Notes under the pieces: model-generated | Databases searched by the model: none | What the model saw: only the letters and a program-made list of their open reading frames with translations | Told to the model about the DNA's origin: nothing | Shown: one piece after another, positions 21,204 through 34,262 of the stretch | Numbering within the stretch: position 1 is the first letter of the stretch | Layout: every line of letters begins with the position of its first letter | From: Cryptomeria japonica | Lineage: Eukaryota > Streptophyta > Pinopsida > Cupressales > Cupressaceae | Direction: 5' to 3' | Assembly (NCBI RefSeq): GCF_030272615.1 | Contig: NC_081414.1 | Coordinates: forward strand, 6,767,001 to 6,831,000 | DNA: 64,000 nucleotides | Position numbers and translations under genes: made by a program

Positions 21204-21214
21204 CTAAGAGGGAG
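21204..21214 (+). other. E2 polypurine tract
   Basis: CTAAGAGGGAG directly precedes the 3' LTR and is identical to that of E1. Confidence 0.8.
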
Positions 21215-22027
21215 TGTTGTTGTTGTAGCTAGGTCGGGTCCTTCTAGGGCCAACCTAGCACGATTAGATAGCTAAGTGGCCTGTCGGCCTTAGCCATGAT
21301 AAAGGGCAACAAATTAATGCTTATGCCAGGCGCTATGATCCGATTCAGCTCTGGCCCTAAATGGGCAAATTAATTATGCAAGATGATGTAACTTGTAATG
21401 TATTGGTTTGGCCTCATTTGGGGCGATTCATGTAACATGTAAATATGATGTAACTTGCAATAGGTCTTGACCTATATGCGTAACTTGCAATTCATAATGT
21501 AACTATGATTCTTGGCACCAAAATATGCAAGGCCGACTAGAGGCCTATTGAGGACAAAGTCACCTATATATGCAAGGTAATTTGAGATCAAATCACTATC
21601 AATGAGCAGCGAACTACTTCTGATTTTAAGCAACGATCTACTTCTGATTACAAGCAGTGAATTACACCTGATAGAGATCAGTGAATTATCTCTTGATTAG
21701 GCAAATCACCTAGGGTTCCTGAATCTATCTAAAGGCTGGCGAATTTGTATTCCAAGCTGAGCGAACATCCTTCAGTGCTGCCGAATGAAGTTACAGTGAC
21801 AGCGATCTGCATTTGAAGGATTGTCAAGGTCATAGCATTTCAGATAAGTCTGCCCTAGCATGGGAATGTTGTAATTGTGCTACCGTGTTTGATCTAATAT
21901 AAACTGAGATAATTGTTGTTGGGTTTTTCACCTCCAAGAGGGAGGTTCTCCCAGGGTACTATTGTGTTATGTGTATTGCGTTTATTATTTTCTGTTCTTT
22001 GTTATCAGTCTGATCATAAAATCAACA
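21215..22027 (+). repeat. E2 3' LTR
   Basis: 813 bp, starting TGTTGTTGTTGTAG and ending ATCAACA. It is followed by the target duplication ATGAT at 22028-22032. It contains AGCGAA, GCGAAT and GCGATC words like those inside E1. Confidence 0.9.
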
Positions 22028-22032
22028 ATGAT

Positions 22033-22449
22033 AAGCTTCATTCAAAATATTACATTTTCTCCAATTGGTTGGATGTCTTTTCCGTTAACATATTATGCAC
22101 ACCATAGAGTCACCCTCATCATTGTTATGTCAATGTTGAATGAATTTACTAGGAGACCTAGCAAGAACATTTTAGCTTTTCATTCATTATTTGTGACTGG
22201 CCATAATTTCTTGGAGGCAGCTATGGTTATATTACCTTGGGAATCACTAATGACACATCCAGCTTAGGCAATGAAACCCTTTTGACTAAATTTTTGCTTA
22301 TTGACGAATGGTTGAATCCTTGATTCACATGAACAGGCTCAATTTTTGAATTTTAAATAATGACTAGCAGAGATGGAAAAGATCAGCCAATCCCCACAAT
22401 AAATGTTATTGAAGCGACTCAAATTCATTCATTTTGTTCTGAACATGAT
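22033..22449 (-). other. INTS9 3' flank / probable 3' UTR
   Basis: Sequence between the INTS9 stop codon and the E2 insertion. No convincing polyadenylation signal could be picked by eye; AATAAC and AATAAG words occur. The plus-strand ORFs here lack support. Confidence 0.45.
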
Positions 22450-22989
22450 TCAGATACTATTTACAGCCTTGTAAATACGTTCCCGTGTTGCTGCATCATC
22501 TGCTTTGATTAAAATATGTTTATCTTTAACTTCAATAGTCGCTTTTGATGGGGTACTGATGTTTACAACAAATTTTGTTTGGCTTTCATCATAGCCTTTA
22601 TTGTTTGTTGTAACAATTTCAGGTGTAAAATCATATTCAACAGAAGCACATAACCCACAATCTTTCAAAGCTACCAACAAAACATCTGGATGGATCTTGC
22701 CTCGTCCAGATTGCCATTTTGTTAAAGATGTCAATGCACTTACTGATGCTACAGACTTCAAAGAAAGCCGACCATCTTCTATATGAAGTTCTGCTTTCAG
22801 TTTGGCCACCGCAGATTTTCTTTGTCCAGCCTGGCTTGGCCTAAGCTGAAATGCTAAATCTGTTGCCATATCTACTTCAATGTCATCTTTTACACTGGGT
22901 ATGCGCAATGTTTGTCCCTTGCAGTAGAACAAAGTTGGATGTTCTTTTAGGTCTATCTTGTTCACTACTTTATGTAGAGCTTCTGGAAA
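22450..22989 (-). CDS. INTS9: INTS9 terminal exon
   Basis: 540 bp, 179 codons plus TGA, acceptor GCATTTGCAG. It begins [18 protein letters not shown] and ends [10 protein letters not shown]. An ATG upstream (23001) is in intron sequence and is not the start. Confidence 0.9.
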   Translation of the reverse strand, partial: FPEALHKVVNKIDLKEHPTLFYCKGQTLRIPSVKDDIEVDMATDLAFQLRPSQAGQRKSAVAKLKAELHIEDGRLSLKSVASVSALTSLTKWQSGRGKIHPDVLLVALKDCGLCASVEYDFTPEIVTTNNKGYDESQTKFVVNISTPSKATIEVKDKHILIKADDAATRERIYKAVNSI

Positions 22990-25900
22990 CTGCAAATGCA
23001 CCCAGTATTGATATCATGATTCTTATTGACCAGTTTACAAACAAACATCTATGATGGCTGTGCTAAAATATTCTCCTGAATTGTAGAAATATGATCTTGT
23101 GGCCTATTCGGTCAACTCACCATTACAAGCTTTGGTTGCAATTTCTTCATAAGTGGTACGATCTCCTCAGACCTAAAAATCAAAACAAAGAAAACAAATT
23201 AATGATTACATCCACAAACAAAGCATTATGAGGCTTTGACTGCACAATCCATCATTTCATGTCCTTTTTTCCATTGATGTATAAATATCTCTATCTCAAT
23301 ATTTTTGTGTCTAAAAGTTTTGCTGTATTTCCCAGATACTACTTCACTAATTGCAGTAAGAGCAGCCAAAGTCTGTAAAAAATGGGAAACATTGGCTAAC
23401 CAGGTAGAACTCTTGATAGTTTAACTTTATATTAGCAAGGGTAGAAGTCCGTTAGAAAAAGAATGTCAGTTCTCTACTCTTTGAAGTAAACACCGTCAAG
23501 TACAATTTAATTTACACGAGTCCTCATAAATCGATAAATAGGGTATGTTGCATTGATAAAAACAAAATATATGTACCTCAGCCCAGATGGAAAAGGGCAG
23601 TGAAGAAGTTTCATTGCCATTGGCTTGAAAGGAGCAAGTAAGAGATCAATATCAATCATATCCTGTAAACAAAAGTTCACGCCATCAACAAAATGGCAAA
23701 TACAGAATGAAATATTTCTGTATTCAAAAGATGATCAAAATGCATCTTGGAGCTTGGGTGACAATCTAAAGCATATTATGTATTGATTGTCAAAGCAAAT
23801 TTTACCAATACAATCTCTTATTTCTTAGGAATTCATGCTGCAGTTACTAGTAACACAAAGGAACATAATCTTATGGTAGAGCAAAACTGTCAAACAAACC
23901 TCTACCACAACAAGCAGACAGCTTGGGTTCTGATTCCACCGATGAAGCAAATGCACAGTTGGCCCAAGTCGTAGGCTCCAATGGGAAGCAAACATTATAC
24001 ATGGTTCCTGCCACACATTTCTGCTTCCAGATGCTATTAGGGTATTCAAATACTGGTATAAAAAGAATATTGTTATATCAAAAAGAGAAAATGACAGAAA
24101 TCAGAAGACCATTTCAACCTTCAACATATGCAAATCAGACTAGTCTCTATCAACAATCAAAAAAATCGAGTGGGTTAACCATCTGCTCGAGAAAAAGGAA
24201 ATTATAATGTTCCCTACAGAAGCACTATAAGACATTTGCATGACCTAGATGTTATGTAGATATTGTACATAAAAACTTAGAATCAAGTCAGTCATTTTCA
24301 ACTTTTTTGAATCAGATTCTGTATGGTATGACTGTGAACTGCTTGTTATCAGAAACAATATTATGTATCTGAAATGAGTGCCTTCCCAGTTGATTCCTTG
24401 TGTCTACAAAGACAAATTTCTGAGAAAATAGCTTCAAAAATCAGCATACAGTTTCAATAAAACTGTTAGAAAATATATATTAATAAATGTAATTACAACT
24501 ATTTAAACATGGGCATGGAATAATCTGGAAGTCATCCAGTCAAAGATGTGTTTCATGTTACAACCACAAGAATACCTTCACTCCAGAGAAAAGCATCTAC
24601 AACATATTCAAACTACTCAAGCAAATCCTAAGATCGAAGATGAGAGAAAATCTGATCTAGATGCAAGAAGAATCTATCATCCTCTTTACTCGTTTACAAT
24701 CTACATTGTCAACGTATCAAGAAAAAAAAATCTGAAATTTTGCTTATAAACTTGAGTATTTGTATGCCTTGGGCATTTGACAATTTCAACTGCACTAGTT
24801 AAAGTGTACATCTTAGCAGGCCATTGTACCATTTCCTCCTAATCAACATTTGATGCATGACACAAATCAACTTATCTCTCCTTTCTGATCATTAAGGACT
24901 TCAAGGCAGAAAGGGGATTTAATCATGGCTGTACAGTAATGGTGAATGTGTAAAATGACAATTGATGAGGCAAAGCAATCATTGCCATCTGGCAACAGGA
25001 TAGAGGTCGAGGTGGAGCCGCAAACTCATTGTAACAGAATGCGAGGATTAGAACCTTTCCCCAAGTTTTGACCAAGAAAGAGAAAGATGTAATATATTTT
25101 AATATGCAAGTTATGAATTATGATGAGCAACCATCATAAATTCATAATAGTTGCCCGCCAACTATTGTATAAGGATTTTGCATGATGTAATTTTGTATTC
25201 AAATGAATCAAATTTAATAGAATCACTTCTGTACTCAATTATGGACTCATTGTATAGAATTGCCAATGAATTTTGCAACAAACAAAAAAGTGTTTTTAGA
25301 GATATTCAAGCAATTTTTAAAGTTGTCGAGTTTTTCCCGAGTCATTGCCAAGTCAAATATTTTGGGTTTGCCGACTTTTTACTAAGTCAGGATTTGTCAA
25401 CTATGGTTTGAATGTACAGGGTTTTAGCTTTAGGACTTGATACAATATGAAAATTCTGTATGGGTACATGTTATCTCTAGTTTTGACCATGGAAAATTTT
25501 AAACTTTTCACATCTCCTAAGTTGACATGAATCATTGAATCTTATCCCAAAAGTCATGTCAGTTCTTGAAGACACATGTGAAGGTTCTCTGATGTCATTT
25601 ACTTGATTGAGTTGCAAACATTAAAGTCCACGTCAATTAGTCTTGGTTTTAAATGTTCTTGATCATCTTCAGCTGTTGATGTAATGCCTCCTTCTCAAGC
25701 TTAGTTGGTAGAAAGTGTTAGCCTATTTTCTAAGTTCTCACAAGATGATTGGTAACGACAAGGAGACTCCAGAATTTTGGAGAACATAGGTTCAATATTT
25801 TAAGGTTGCTATTTATGGCCATGGGCAAAGTTGGCAATGTGGATCATCAAGACACTTTCATAAGCGATTTCTAACTTTTGGTGGGTTCTCCAAACTTCTT

Positions 25901-28900
25901 GGAGGGGTAGTCTATTTTTAGTAAGTTACCCGGTTAGCTCTTATCATCATCCCAAGTCTTCAGTATTATGATGGTATAATCAGGGTTTGATTAATGATGT
26001 TTCAATGCTTTCCATAACGTGGATAAAATCATGTTAATATTCATCAAGTTTCTAATGTTAAATTATTAAAGTGACAACCTTAGTATAATATCTTTTTAAA
26101 AAGGTGATAATATACTTCTAAAGTGGATGCCTAGGGGAAAGGGGGACCTTTGCACATAAGAAGATATTATTATATTTCTTAAAGGTCATTTTTAAGGGAA
26201 AATGAATTATTATAATTTAAAATTGAATATTTCCCTCCAAAAAGTTGTATAAGATGTGATCTTATTTGAAGATTAGACTTGTGAATGATATTGTTATGTT
26301 ATTGGAATGAACCTGAGTTCTTCCAAAGCTTCTTGAGGACGAAAAACCTCTTGGAGTTGCTAGTTTCAAGGACAAAAACCTGCCTAGCTAGCTGAGTGGT
26401 TTCATACAGAGCCCACAATTGTCTGCAGATTGAAGTTTCACTTTTGTTTGAATATATGAAAATCTTCGTTGTATTTTGAGTTGCTTATCTGATGTTGGTC
26501 AACTTGGTTTGCATAACTTTCTTGAGGTTTCTGAAGAGTTTGTTCAAGGTGATTATCGGAATTTTCCTTGCTCACAGTACAGCTCTAGGCAGGCCATACA
26601 TTTCCATACCGAGTAGTACCAAAGGTTGCACGTGTAAGTTGATTTCTTAATGTCATATCATCTATTGTTATCCGCCGATATTAATTGCCTTTGCTAGCTA
26701 TAGTTATACAATTGGCGAGGAGCTAGGAGTCATGTGAAGAGTTGGTCGTACAATTTAGGCGCAGGTTGTACCCCTGTTGCTGGGTGTAGGAACCAAAAAC
26801 GGAATCGCTATTGTTTAGGGGCATTCAACACTCCATGTGATGACGCCTTGCTCTTATTTGACAATCCTACGCCTTTTCATGATGGACAAATGAAGTTTTT
26901 GTGAGTTATATGCATTTCAGTTTCTGTCCAAGGCAAACCAGCAGTAAATTCACTAATTTCAAACCTGTTAATGATTTCTATTTACATGGCAAATTAATTT
27001 TCTTCCTTGACAGAGTTTTGGGGTGTGTATCGTGTGTTTATTTAAGGAGTTTTGGTGTTGTTTTCTTTTCGGGGATGTTGAGTGTGTTGGAGAGACCTTT
27101 GGGTGTCTTCCTTGTTGCCCAATCTAGATGCAGCATATCTATAGAGCATTATCATGCTTGTTTTTCAATAAAACGGCAAAAAACCAAATGTGGTGGACCT
27201 CCACCAGCTTCTATTTGCATTATCCAGGGTATTTTCTTAGTTGCATTCAAATTTATCGATTATCCATGTGATTTGGCATCATTTAGGGGTGTTGCAGCAG
27301 TTTGTTATACATCAGAACTTCATATCAACAATTATTCAATGTTTATATCAACATGAAAAGAGTTTTTCCATTGCCAGGAAGAATAAGGGCAGCAAGCTGA
27401 ACTCAGAAGAAGAAATCTTTGCTTCTTGTGCAAAGGAACCTGGAAGCCTAGCCACTGCTAAAAGGATAAAGAAGTGAAGGAAGAATTAAAAGTCATAGAA
27501 CGAGACTAAAAAAGAGAAGATGGAACAAGAGGAAAGTCAGTATTTGAGTTGCATTGAAGTTGATGAGTTACAGGAAAATGAATGCATGAACTTCTCTAGT
27601 ACTGACTAATGAGGAGAATGTTACTAAACAAGAAGATGCTCAAATTCCCTTCCGAACATTTTAGTAGAGGAGAATGCTAATTCCAAACCTGTTGAAAATT
27701 TCAAATCAGCAAGTATTGGTAAACAAATTGTCAATGGTCCCAAAATTGGAGGTATGAAGTGTTTCGATCAAGGTTGAAAAAATCGCAGGGTACTCGCGCG
27801 CTAGGAATTGTGGCGAGATACTTGCATAAAATTATATCCAATTAGCTGCAAAATTATATACAAATAAAATTAGAATTTTAAAATTAACTAGGCTATTCCA
27901 AAAAATTCACTAGTTTGAATAAATACTTAACTATTATGAACACTTAAATATGATGATTGTAAACAAAAAACATTATAGAATTACTAAAGGTAGAATTGTG
28001 GGTGGTAAAAGAAAAATTGCCAAATGGGTTTAAGCATGTTATTATGTTTATGATTAACTAGAAAAATTCATCCTTTTGATTCTTGTTTGTGTTTTAATAT
28101 CTCTTTTGAGACAACTCAAACTGGAAAAATATGTTCTACAAATTCAGCGTATATGTGTGGTTTTTAAGAATATTTTTAGAATATATATATTTTCAAATGT
28201 TTGATAAATCTGTCGAGTTAATGCTGACTTTTCCTGATTTCTTGTCAAGTCCCGAGTTTTAAAAAAATTTGGGCCACCCAAGTTATTGCCAAGTCCGAGT
28301 TTTTCAACTATGGTTTCAATGATTCTTTGTTTGGGTAGAGTGCTTTCAATCCATCTCTTTAAAAAGTTTGCAAGGAAACACAAAAAGAGGAACCCAATCT
28401 TGAAGGTTGTTATGTTGCTTCTATAAATGAGGATGAAGCTAAACTTTCAAGTGCATTTGCCAGTAAAGAGTAGTACATGAGTCTTCATGAGAGTGCTGAG
28501 ATTGAAGGACATATTGATTTGAAGTTTGCTTAAGTAGCAACTATTTATAAGTTATATGAAGGTATGGATATTTTTGATAACTCATTGATTGAATATAATG
28601 CCGTCCTACCATCTATTCAAAGCAATTGCAATACAAAATTTAGAGAGGTAGCTGATTTCGGAAGTAAAAAAGAAGACAATTCACAAATTTGGTTGTGTAA
28701 AGAGCAAATTCCTTGGATGATTTTGATCAAAGGCCTAGAGAGTTACAAGATTTGAAGAACCAATTGTTGGTCACTGAGGAAAAGGTTGTACAAACCTTAA
28801 CACATTTTGATAGCACACACCGATTCATTGAAGACCTCTTTTGGAAGGCTCAAGTTGAGGAGAGATAGAAAGGTTTAATGGTCAGAGATACTCTATCAAA

Positions 28901-31900
28901 TCTGCAAACTACCAAAGGTGCCTTAGAAATAAGAAAATCAGATTACTTGCATTTGCTTTCAAAGTTTAACATAGAGATCACGCAATCAATTTTGCAGAAG
29001 AGGCTTTCAATGCATGCACAAAAAAGGAGAAAGAAGTCAACGAGCTTAACCTTAAGTTTAGCTCACTATTCACTCTATAAAGTAGAAAATCAGTCATCTA
29101 TTACAAACACATCAAAGGAACATGAAAGTGATACAAGGACTATGGAGGTCAAACAAATAATTGAAGGAATTAATAAGCTCCAAAAGGATTATGATTTGGA
29201 GCAAAGCCACCCTTGGAGACATGAAGAAGGATTTGGGAGTGATGAAGAATTGCTCAGTGATTTCAGTAGCTCTAGTATCATGGATATTTAGTATGATGAT
29301 AACACTCAAGAAAAACATCAAGAGTGCAATTTCATTGGGCTTGATAATAAAATTTTAATTAGAGTGGTGTAGGAGAAGCCATCAGGTATTGGGAATAGCG
29401 AACTCCCAATTTGGCTTTGGGATCCAAGGATTTATATGATTGGTGGATTGCTTCACAATGTAACAAAGATTGACAAAGTTGTTGGGTTCAGTTGTATTAG
29501 AATGTTGCAATGGAAATATGGTGAAGCATTCCTTACGATCATTTGAGATCTTGATACTGGCATATAGGTTCATTGTTTGAGCACAAGCAATCTTTGGGAA
29601 GGAAGGATTGTAATGTCCCCATTTTCAGCCAAGTTTTCCAAAAAGAATAATTTAATTAATTATAATTGATTTGTCTGAATTAATGCTTCTAGGAAACTTG
29701 TATTTAATTAATTGTTTTTTAACCGGATATTTTATTTTTATTGACTTTACCTGAGGCCAAAAAAAAAATATTAATAGTAATTTACAAGGAGTAAAAGGAA
29801 TAATATGAAAAAAATTGATTTTATAATTCAAATTACAGAAAGTTCTAGAGGGATTAAAAAAGGAATTGAGGAAAAATAAATTCGTTATTGATTATTCATT
29901 TTGGTGGAAACCCTCTTTGGGAATATAAGCTTTGTTAAGCTAATCAGCTTGGGACAAAAGCACTAAGCTGAATATTGGTTTTGTGGATGAAAACCCACTT
30001 AATCAATCCTTGGTGAATTCATACATGGTTCGCATGTGTGAAAATTGATGTAGATTTGAAGGAGATTGCGCAAAGAGAATTATCTTCCTAGATATTGGAT
30101 ATCTATAGGTACAAATTATTGAAAATTTAAGTTGTGATTAAATGTGATGTCCCCATCTTTAACCTAGAAAGTTAACAAACAATAAACAATTATGTGATCA
30201 AGGGTGGCAGCCTTGATAGCATCTCCAAGTAGCTATAAGTTAGAAGATGGCAATTTATACATAGTTGTAACGTTGGAATTGCACCCCGTGCAATTCCACG
30301 TCACATAAGCGCCTTCGCTTTAAGCTGATTGGAAACATTCTTCGTCTCCTTGTCCTTTTGCCCACATGGATTGCCTTGTCAACTTGGACAATGGCCTTTT
30401 CTTGATCATGCTGACCATTCGACTTATAGACATTAGTGCACCGCATAAACGTCCGCGTGCCACGCTAGCATCCTGCAAATATGTCAATCTGCAGGTGGCG
30501 TTTTAGCATTACGCTTGTGCCTGGAAGAGTTAGTAACGCCTCTACCTGTGGCCACTGACGTCAAGATTCTTCCTGGGGGTCTATATGTCATGCATTTGAG
30601 ATGATTTTGGGACTTCTTAATCATTTGGTAAATTCTTAAGCTCTTGGTGTATCTTCTACATCTTTCACGGGTTTTTCCAACGTTCATTATCCACCATTGT
30701 AATAGCTTCAAGGAGTTTTGGGTGTTGGATTTCACTCCTTAAAGTGTGAACTTATTGGGTGTTGAAGGGAAGTTCTCTCCCTCTTATCATTCACGTTCCA
30801 TAATATCATACCCATTGTTCTCTACTTAGTATATTCATCGTCTTATTTATCAATCTTTATCTTTATCGTTTTTCTTTCACCTATGGCTATCATTTGGGTT
30901 GTCCATGGAGGTGGAAACAATGAAATGGGGGTCTAACTAAGGTAGACCTCTAAACACAACTCCCAACATTTTCTCTCTTCTCTACGTGCAAGTTTGTGAT
31001 CGAGGAAAAGAGATTATCTTGCGGGAGGCTTCAATCATGGACCGGTTGTAAGCTTCCCTCATCTTTTCTTGTCTTCTTTTGACTATTTGCTTTGTCCCTA
31101 TTATTTTATTTATCACAGTACCATTATTTTAATCATATTGTCATGTCCACGTCCGTTGTATAGTCTTTGTACTCTGTCCATACAGGATGTTAGCGTGTCG
31201 TGCTGGTGTCCCAGTTCTACACATTCGTCCCAAGAACAAAGACTTAGCAGAGTTCCTTCCAGGGGTCTTTGTAGCCTTAGTTGTTTAATTTTGTACTTTA
31301 CATCCCCTGGCTCACCTTTAGTGCCAATTTAAGTGAGGTAGAGTGAAGGTCGGCTTGTTCCTTGGAGTTCATCACTTCGAGGGTAGCAAATCCCGTCCTC
31401 TACCTTTTGGTGAACTCGACGTGAAGCTAGTTGCATTTTTTATTTTCTCATTGTCTGTGTGTTATCATAATTTAAAAGAAAACAAATATATACATATATA
31501 TATATACATAAATGCAATTCAACATATAAACAAATTTCTAATCAAGTTCCTTCATCGTTAAGTGTTGTATAATCTTTGTAGTATCCACATACATCAGCGT
31601 GGACCAGCTGCAGTACCTTAGAGGCTCGCCATGAGTCACCATCCTTGAACGGTGTCCGGTGTTGCTTCCCAGCCTAGCAAGCTTCACAAACGCAATGATT
31701 CTGAGTCTGAATATCAGGTAGACCATGTACTAAGTCTTCTTCAACAAGCTGTGCAAGATAATGAATGTTCCGGTGACCATATCGCTGATGCCAGAGACTG
31801 CTGATTGATGAAGATTTAGCTGCGAAGGCATGCTCAAGAGAATCGCCTGTATCCACAAGTCTATATAGACCATGATCCTCAATGCCAACAGCTACAGTAG

Positions 31901-34222
31901 TGCTAGAAGCACGATCAACAATCGAGCACTTATGTGTACTGAAAATGACATCCAGCTGAGGAGAATGCCGCATAATCTGATTGACAAAAAGGAGGTTAAG
32001 TTCCATACCAGGAACATAGTACACATTGAGGAATATGAGATTCCTCCCTCCAAACTATATCTGAACGCTGCCCTTGCCAACAACAATGTACTCTTCACCA
32101 CCTCCAAAAATAATTGAATCAGTGTAGGGAGAGAACTCAACAAACCAGTCACGCCTGTGAGTGAAATGACGAGAAGCACCAAAATCAATGTACCAGGCAA
32201 AAGACTTCACATGATCTGCAGGTCTTTTAGCCATGAAGGCATAAAAGGCAAACTCTTTTTACTCTGTGCTCAGCAACATTGGCTTTAGGCGGAGACCCTC
32301 CCTGCTTGCGTTGCTCGGAAGCCAATCTAGTACGGCAATCTTTGATCATATGACCAAATTTGTGACAGTAATTGCATTGCACCTTCTTTTTCTTGGAACC
32401 ATCCTGAGACTAAGAAGAGCCCTTCTACTGAAAGGACTGGGATGACTGGGATTTGCCTTTATCCTTGTGAAAGGATTTGGCAGCAAAGGCATGTTCTGAG
32501 GAGGCTGAAGTAGCACCGCTACCAAACTATTGTTTCCAACGATCTTGCTGCAAAAGTTTGGTGCATAACTCTGGAAATTTCAGATCAACATTAGTAGAAG
32601 TAATGTTGAGAGTCTCTATAAAGTGCTCATACGGTTTTGGTAGACTTTTCAGAGTAATGACTACCATATCCTCTTCCTCCATGTGCTGACCAATAGCTTC
32701 GAGCTGATCTCGAATGTCCTTAATCTTTGTAAGATGCTCCTGTAAGGACATGCGTTCATCCATCATAATGGAGAACAGCTGATTTTTCAGAAAAAAGGCT
32801 CGACTCTTGTCGGATGTCTCATGCAACTCCTTCAGATGCTTCCAGATGTCTGCAACTGACTTGCCAGAAGGAATCTGAGGTAGCTGGTCATCTGTAACAG
32901 AGAGCTTGAGAAGCATAACAGCTTCTCAATTGCGGTCATCAAACTTGTCCTAGTCAGCTCTAGGTGTTTGAGCATGGGACTCCGTGCCCAAAACAAGATT
33001 ATCCAGGCGGCGATATTCAAAAATAGTCAACATGCGCTACTTCCAGGTGTTATAATTTTTCCCATTAAATCGCTAACTGCCTTCCAACATCAAGTTGGTC
33101 AATGACGCCATCTTGCACGTTTCCCAATGCACGAAAAACGAAAAAACTGAGAAGAGGCGCTGGCACGGAATTCAAAAAATTGAATCCCTATGCAGAAACA
33201 TAGGCAGATGCAAGTACAGACTTCAAAAAATGAAGTACAGCTGGCACGAATTTCAAGAAAAAAATTTCGGCTAACCTAGAAAAATCTGAAGACAACCCAG
33301 AAATCCTTGCAAAAAACCCAAAAAGAATCTGTTGTTAGAATCTCAATCCGCTGGCTCAAAAATCGAGGCACCTAGAAAATTCTGAGGACGACCCAATTGA
33401 GATCTTGAAAAACCCACCCAAAGAATCTGCAATCAGAAAAAAGTTTCGACTTGATCTGAAGGTAAAAACCCTAATCGAAAATGCAGATTTCCGTCCAAAA
33501 ATGGCAGAAAAAAATTGCAGGTGAGAGAAAAAACGCGTCGCGTGGTTGCGCGAAATGCAGGAGAGACGGGTCGCGGGAGAGGGCAGAAAATAGCGAGAAA
33601 ACCCTAGTAGCTGCAGCCAAAACAAACTGCCAAAGTAGCAATTTCGAATAAACAAAGAAATTTTTCAAAAAAAAACTGTTAAAATTTTAATTGAAAAATT
33701 ATTTCGAAAATAACTTGGCTCTGATACCATATTACGCAAGTAATTGGTAAAAAATGGAATGTTATTAACAATGAGCAAACGCTCAATAAATAAGATTACA
33801 AAAGAATTACAAGAGGGCAAGTTTCTAAATAGAAACTACCAATAAAATCGAGCAAGATCTTATTAAGATATTTACACTAAGTTTACAATATTGAGCATTA
33901 ATAATAAAATAATAAAGTATTATTCTAATAGTTAGCGTGTCGTGCTGGTGTCCTAGTTCTATGCGTTCGTCCCGAGAACAAAGACTTAGCAGAGTTCCTT
34001 CCAGGAGTCTTTGTAGCCTTAGTAGTTTGGTTATGTACTTTGCATCCCCTAGCTCACCGTTAGTGCCAATTTAAGTGAGGTAGAGTGAAGGTCGGCTTGT
34101 TCCTTGGAGTTCATCACTTCGATGGTAGCAAATCTCGTCCTCTACATTTTGGTGAACTCGACATGAAGCTAGTTGCATTTTTTATTTTCTCATTGTCTGT
34201 GTGTTATCATAATTTAAAAGAA

Positions 34223-34262
<40 letters not shown>

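Larger units (their letters stand above)
9577..22027 (+). mobile_element. E2: non-coding LTR retroelement, nested host of S1 and a copia element
   Basis: The LTRs start TGTTGTTGTTGTAG and end ATCAACA. The 5-bp target duplication ATGAT is intact on both sides (9572-9576 and 22028-22032). After subtracting the insertions, both LTRs are 813 bp and the interior is only about 1.6 kb, with a primer-binding site, stem-loop arrays and a polypurine tract but no retrotransposon genes. Two later insertions interrupt it: S1 (10226-13072) in the 5' LTR and a full copia element (13774-20156) in the interior. By eye the LTRs differ at roughly 6-7% of positions, much more than those of the inserted copia. 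It lies about 420 bp past the INTS9 stop codon. Confidence 0.9.
31587..33930 (-). mobile_element. Truncated Ty1/copia element with TA...TA LTR
   Basis: Reading on the minus strand: LTR (33930-33730), primer-binding site, gag, zinc knuckle, protease, pre-integrase, and the first residues of integrase (LVHADVCG), where it stops against gypsy-like sequence at 31586. The 3' half and second LTR are missing. Confidence 0.8.

Noticed and set aside
24033-24034. Alternative INTS9 exon c start after CTAATAG
   Set aside because: It would put exon c out of phase with exon b; the acceptor ending at 24021 restores the frame and fits the protein.
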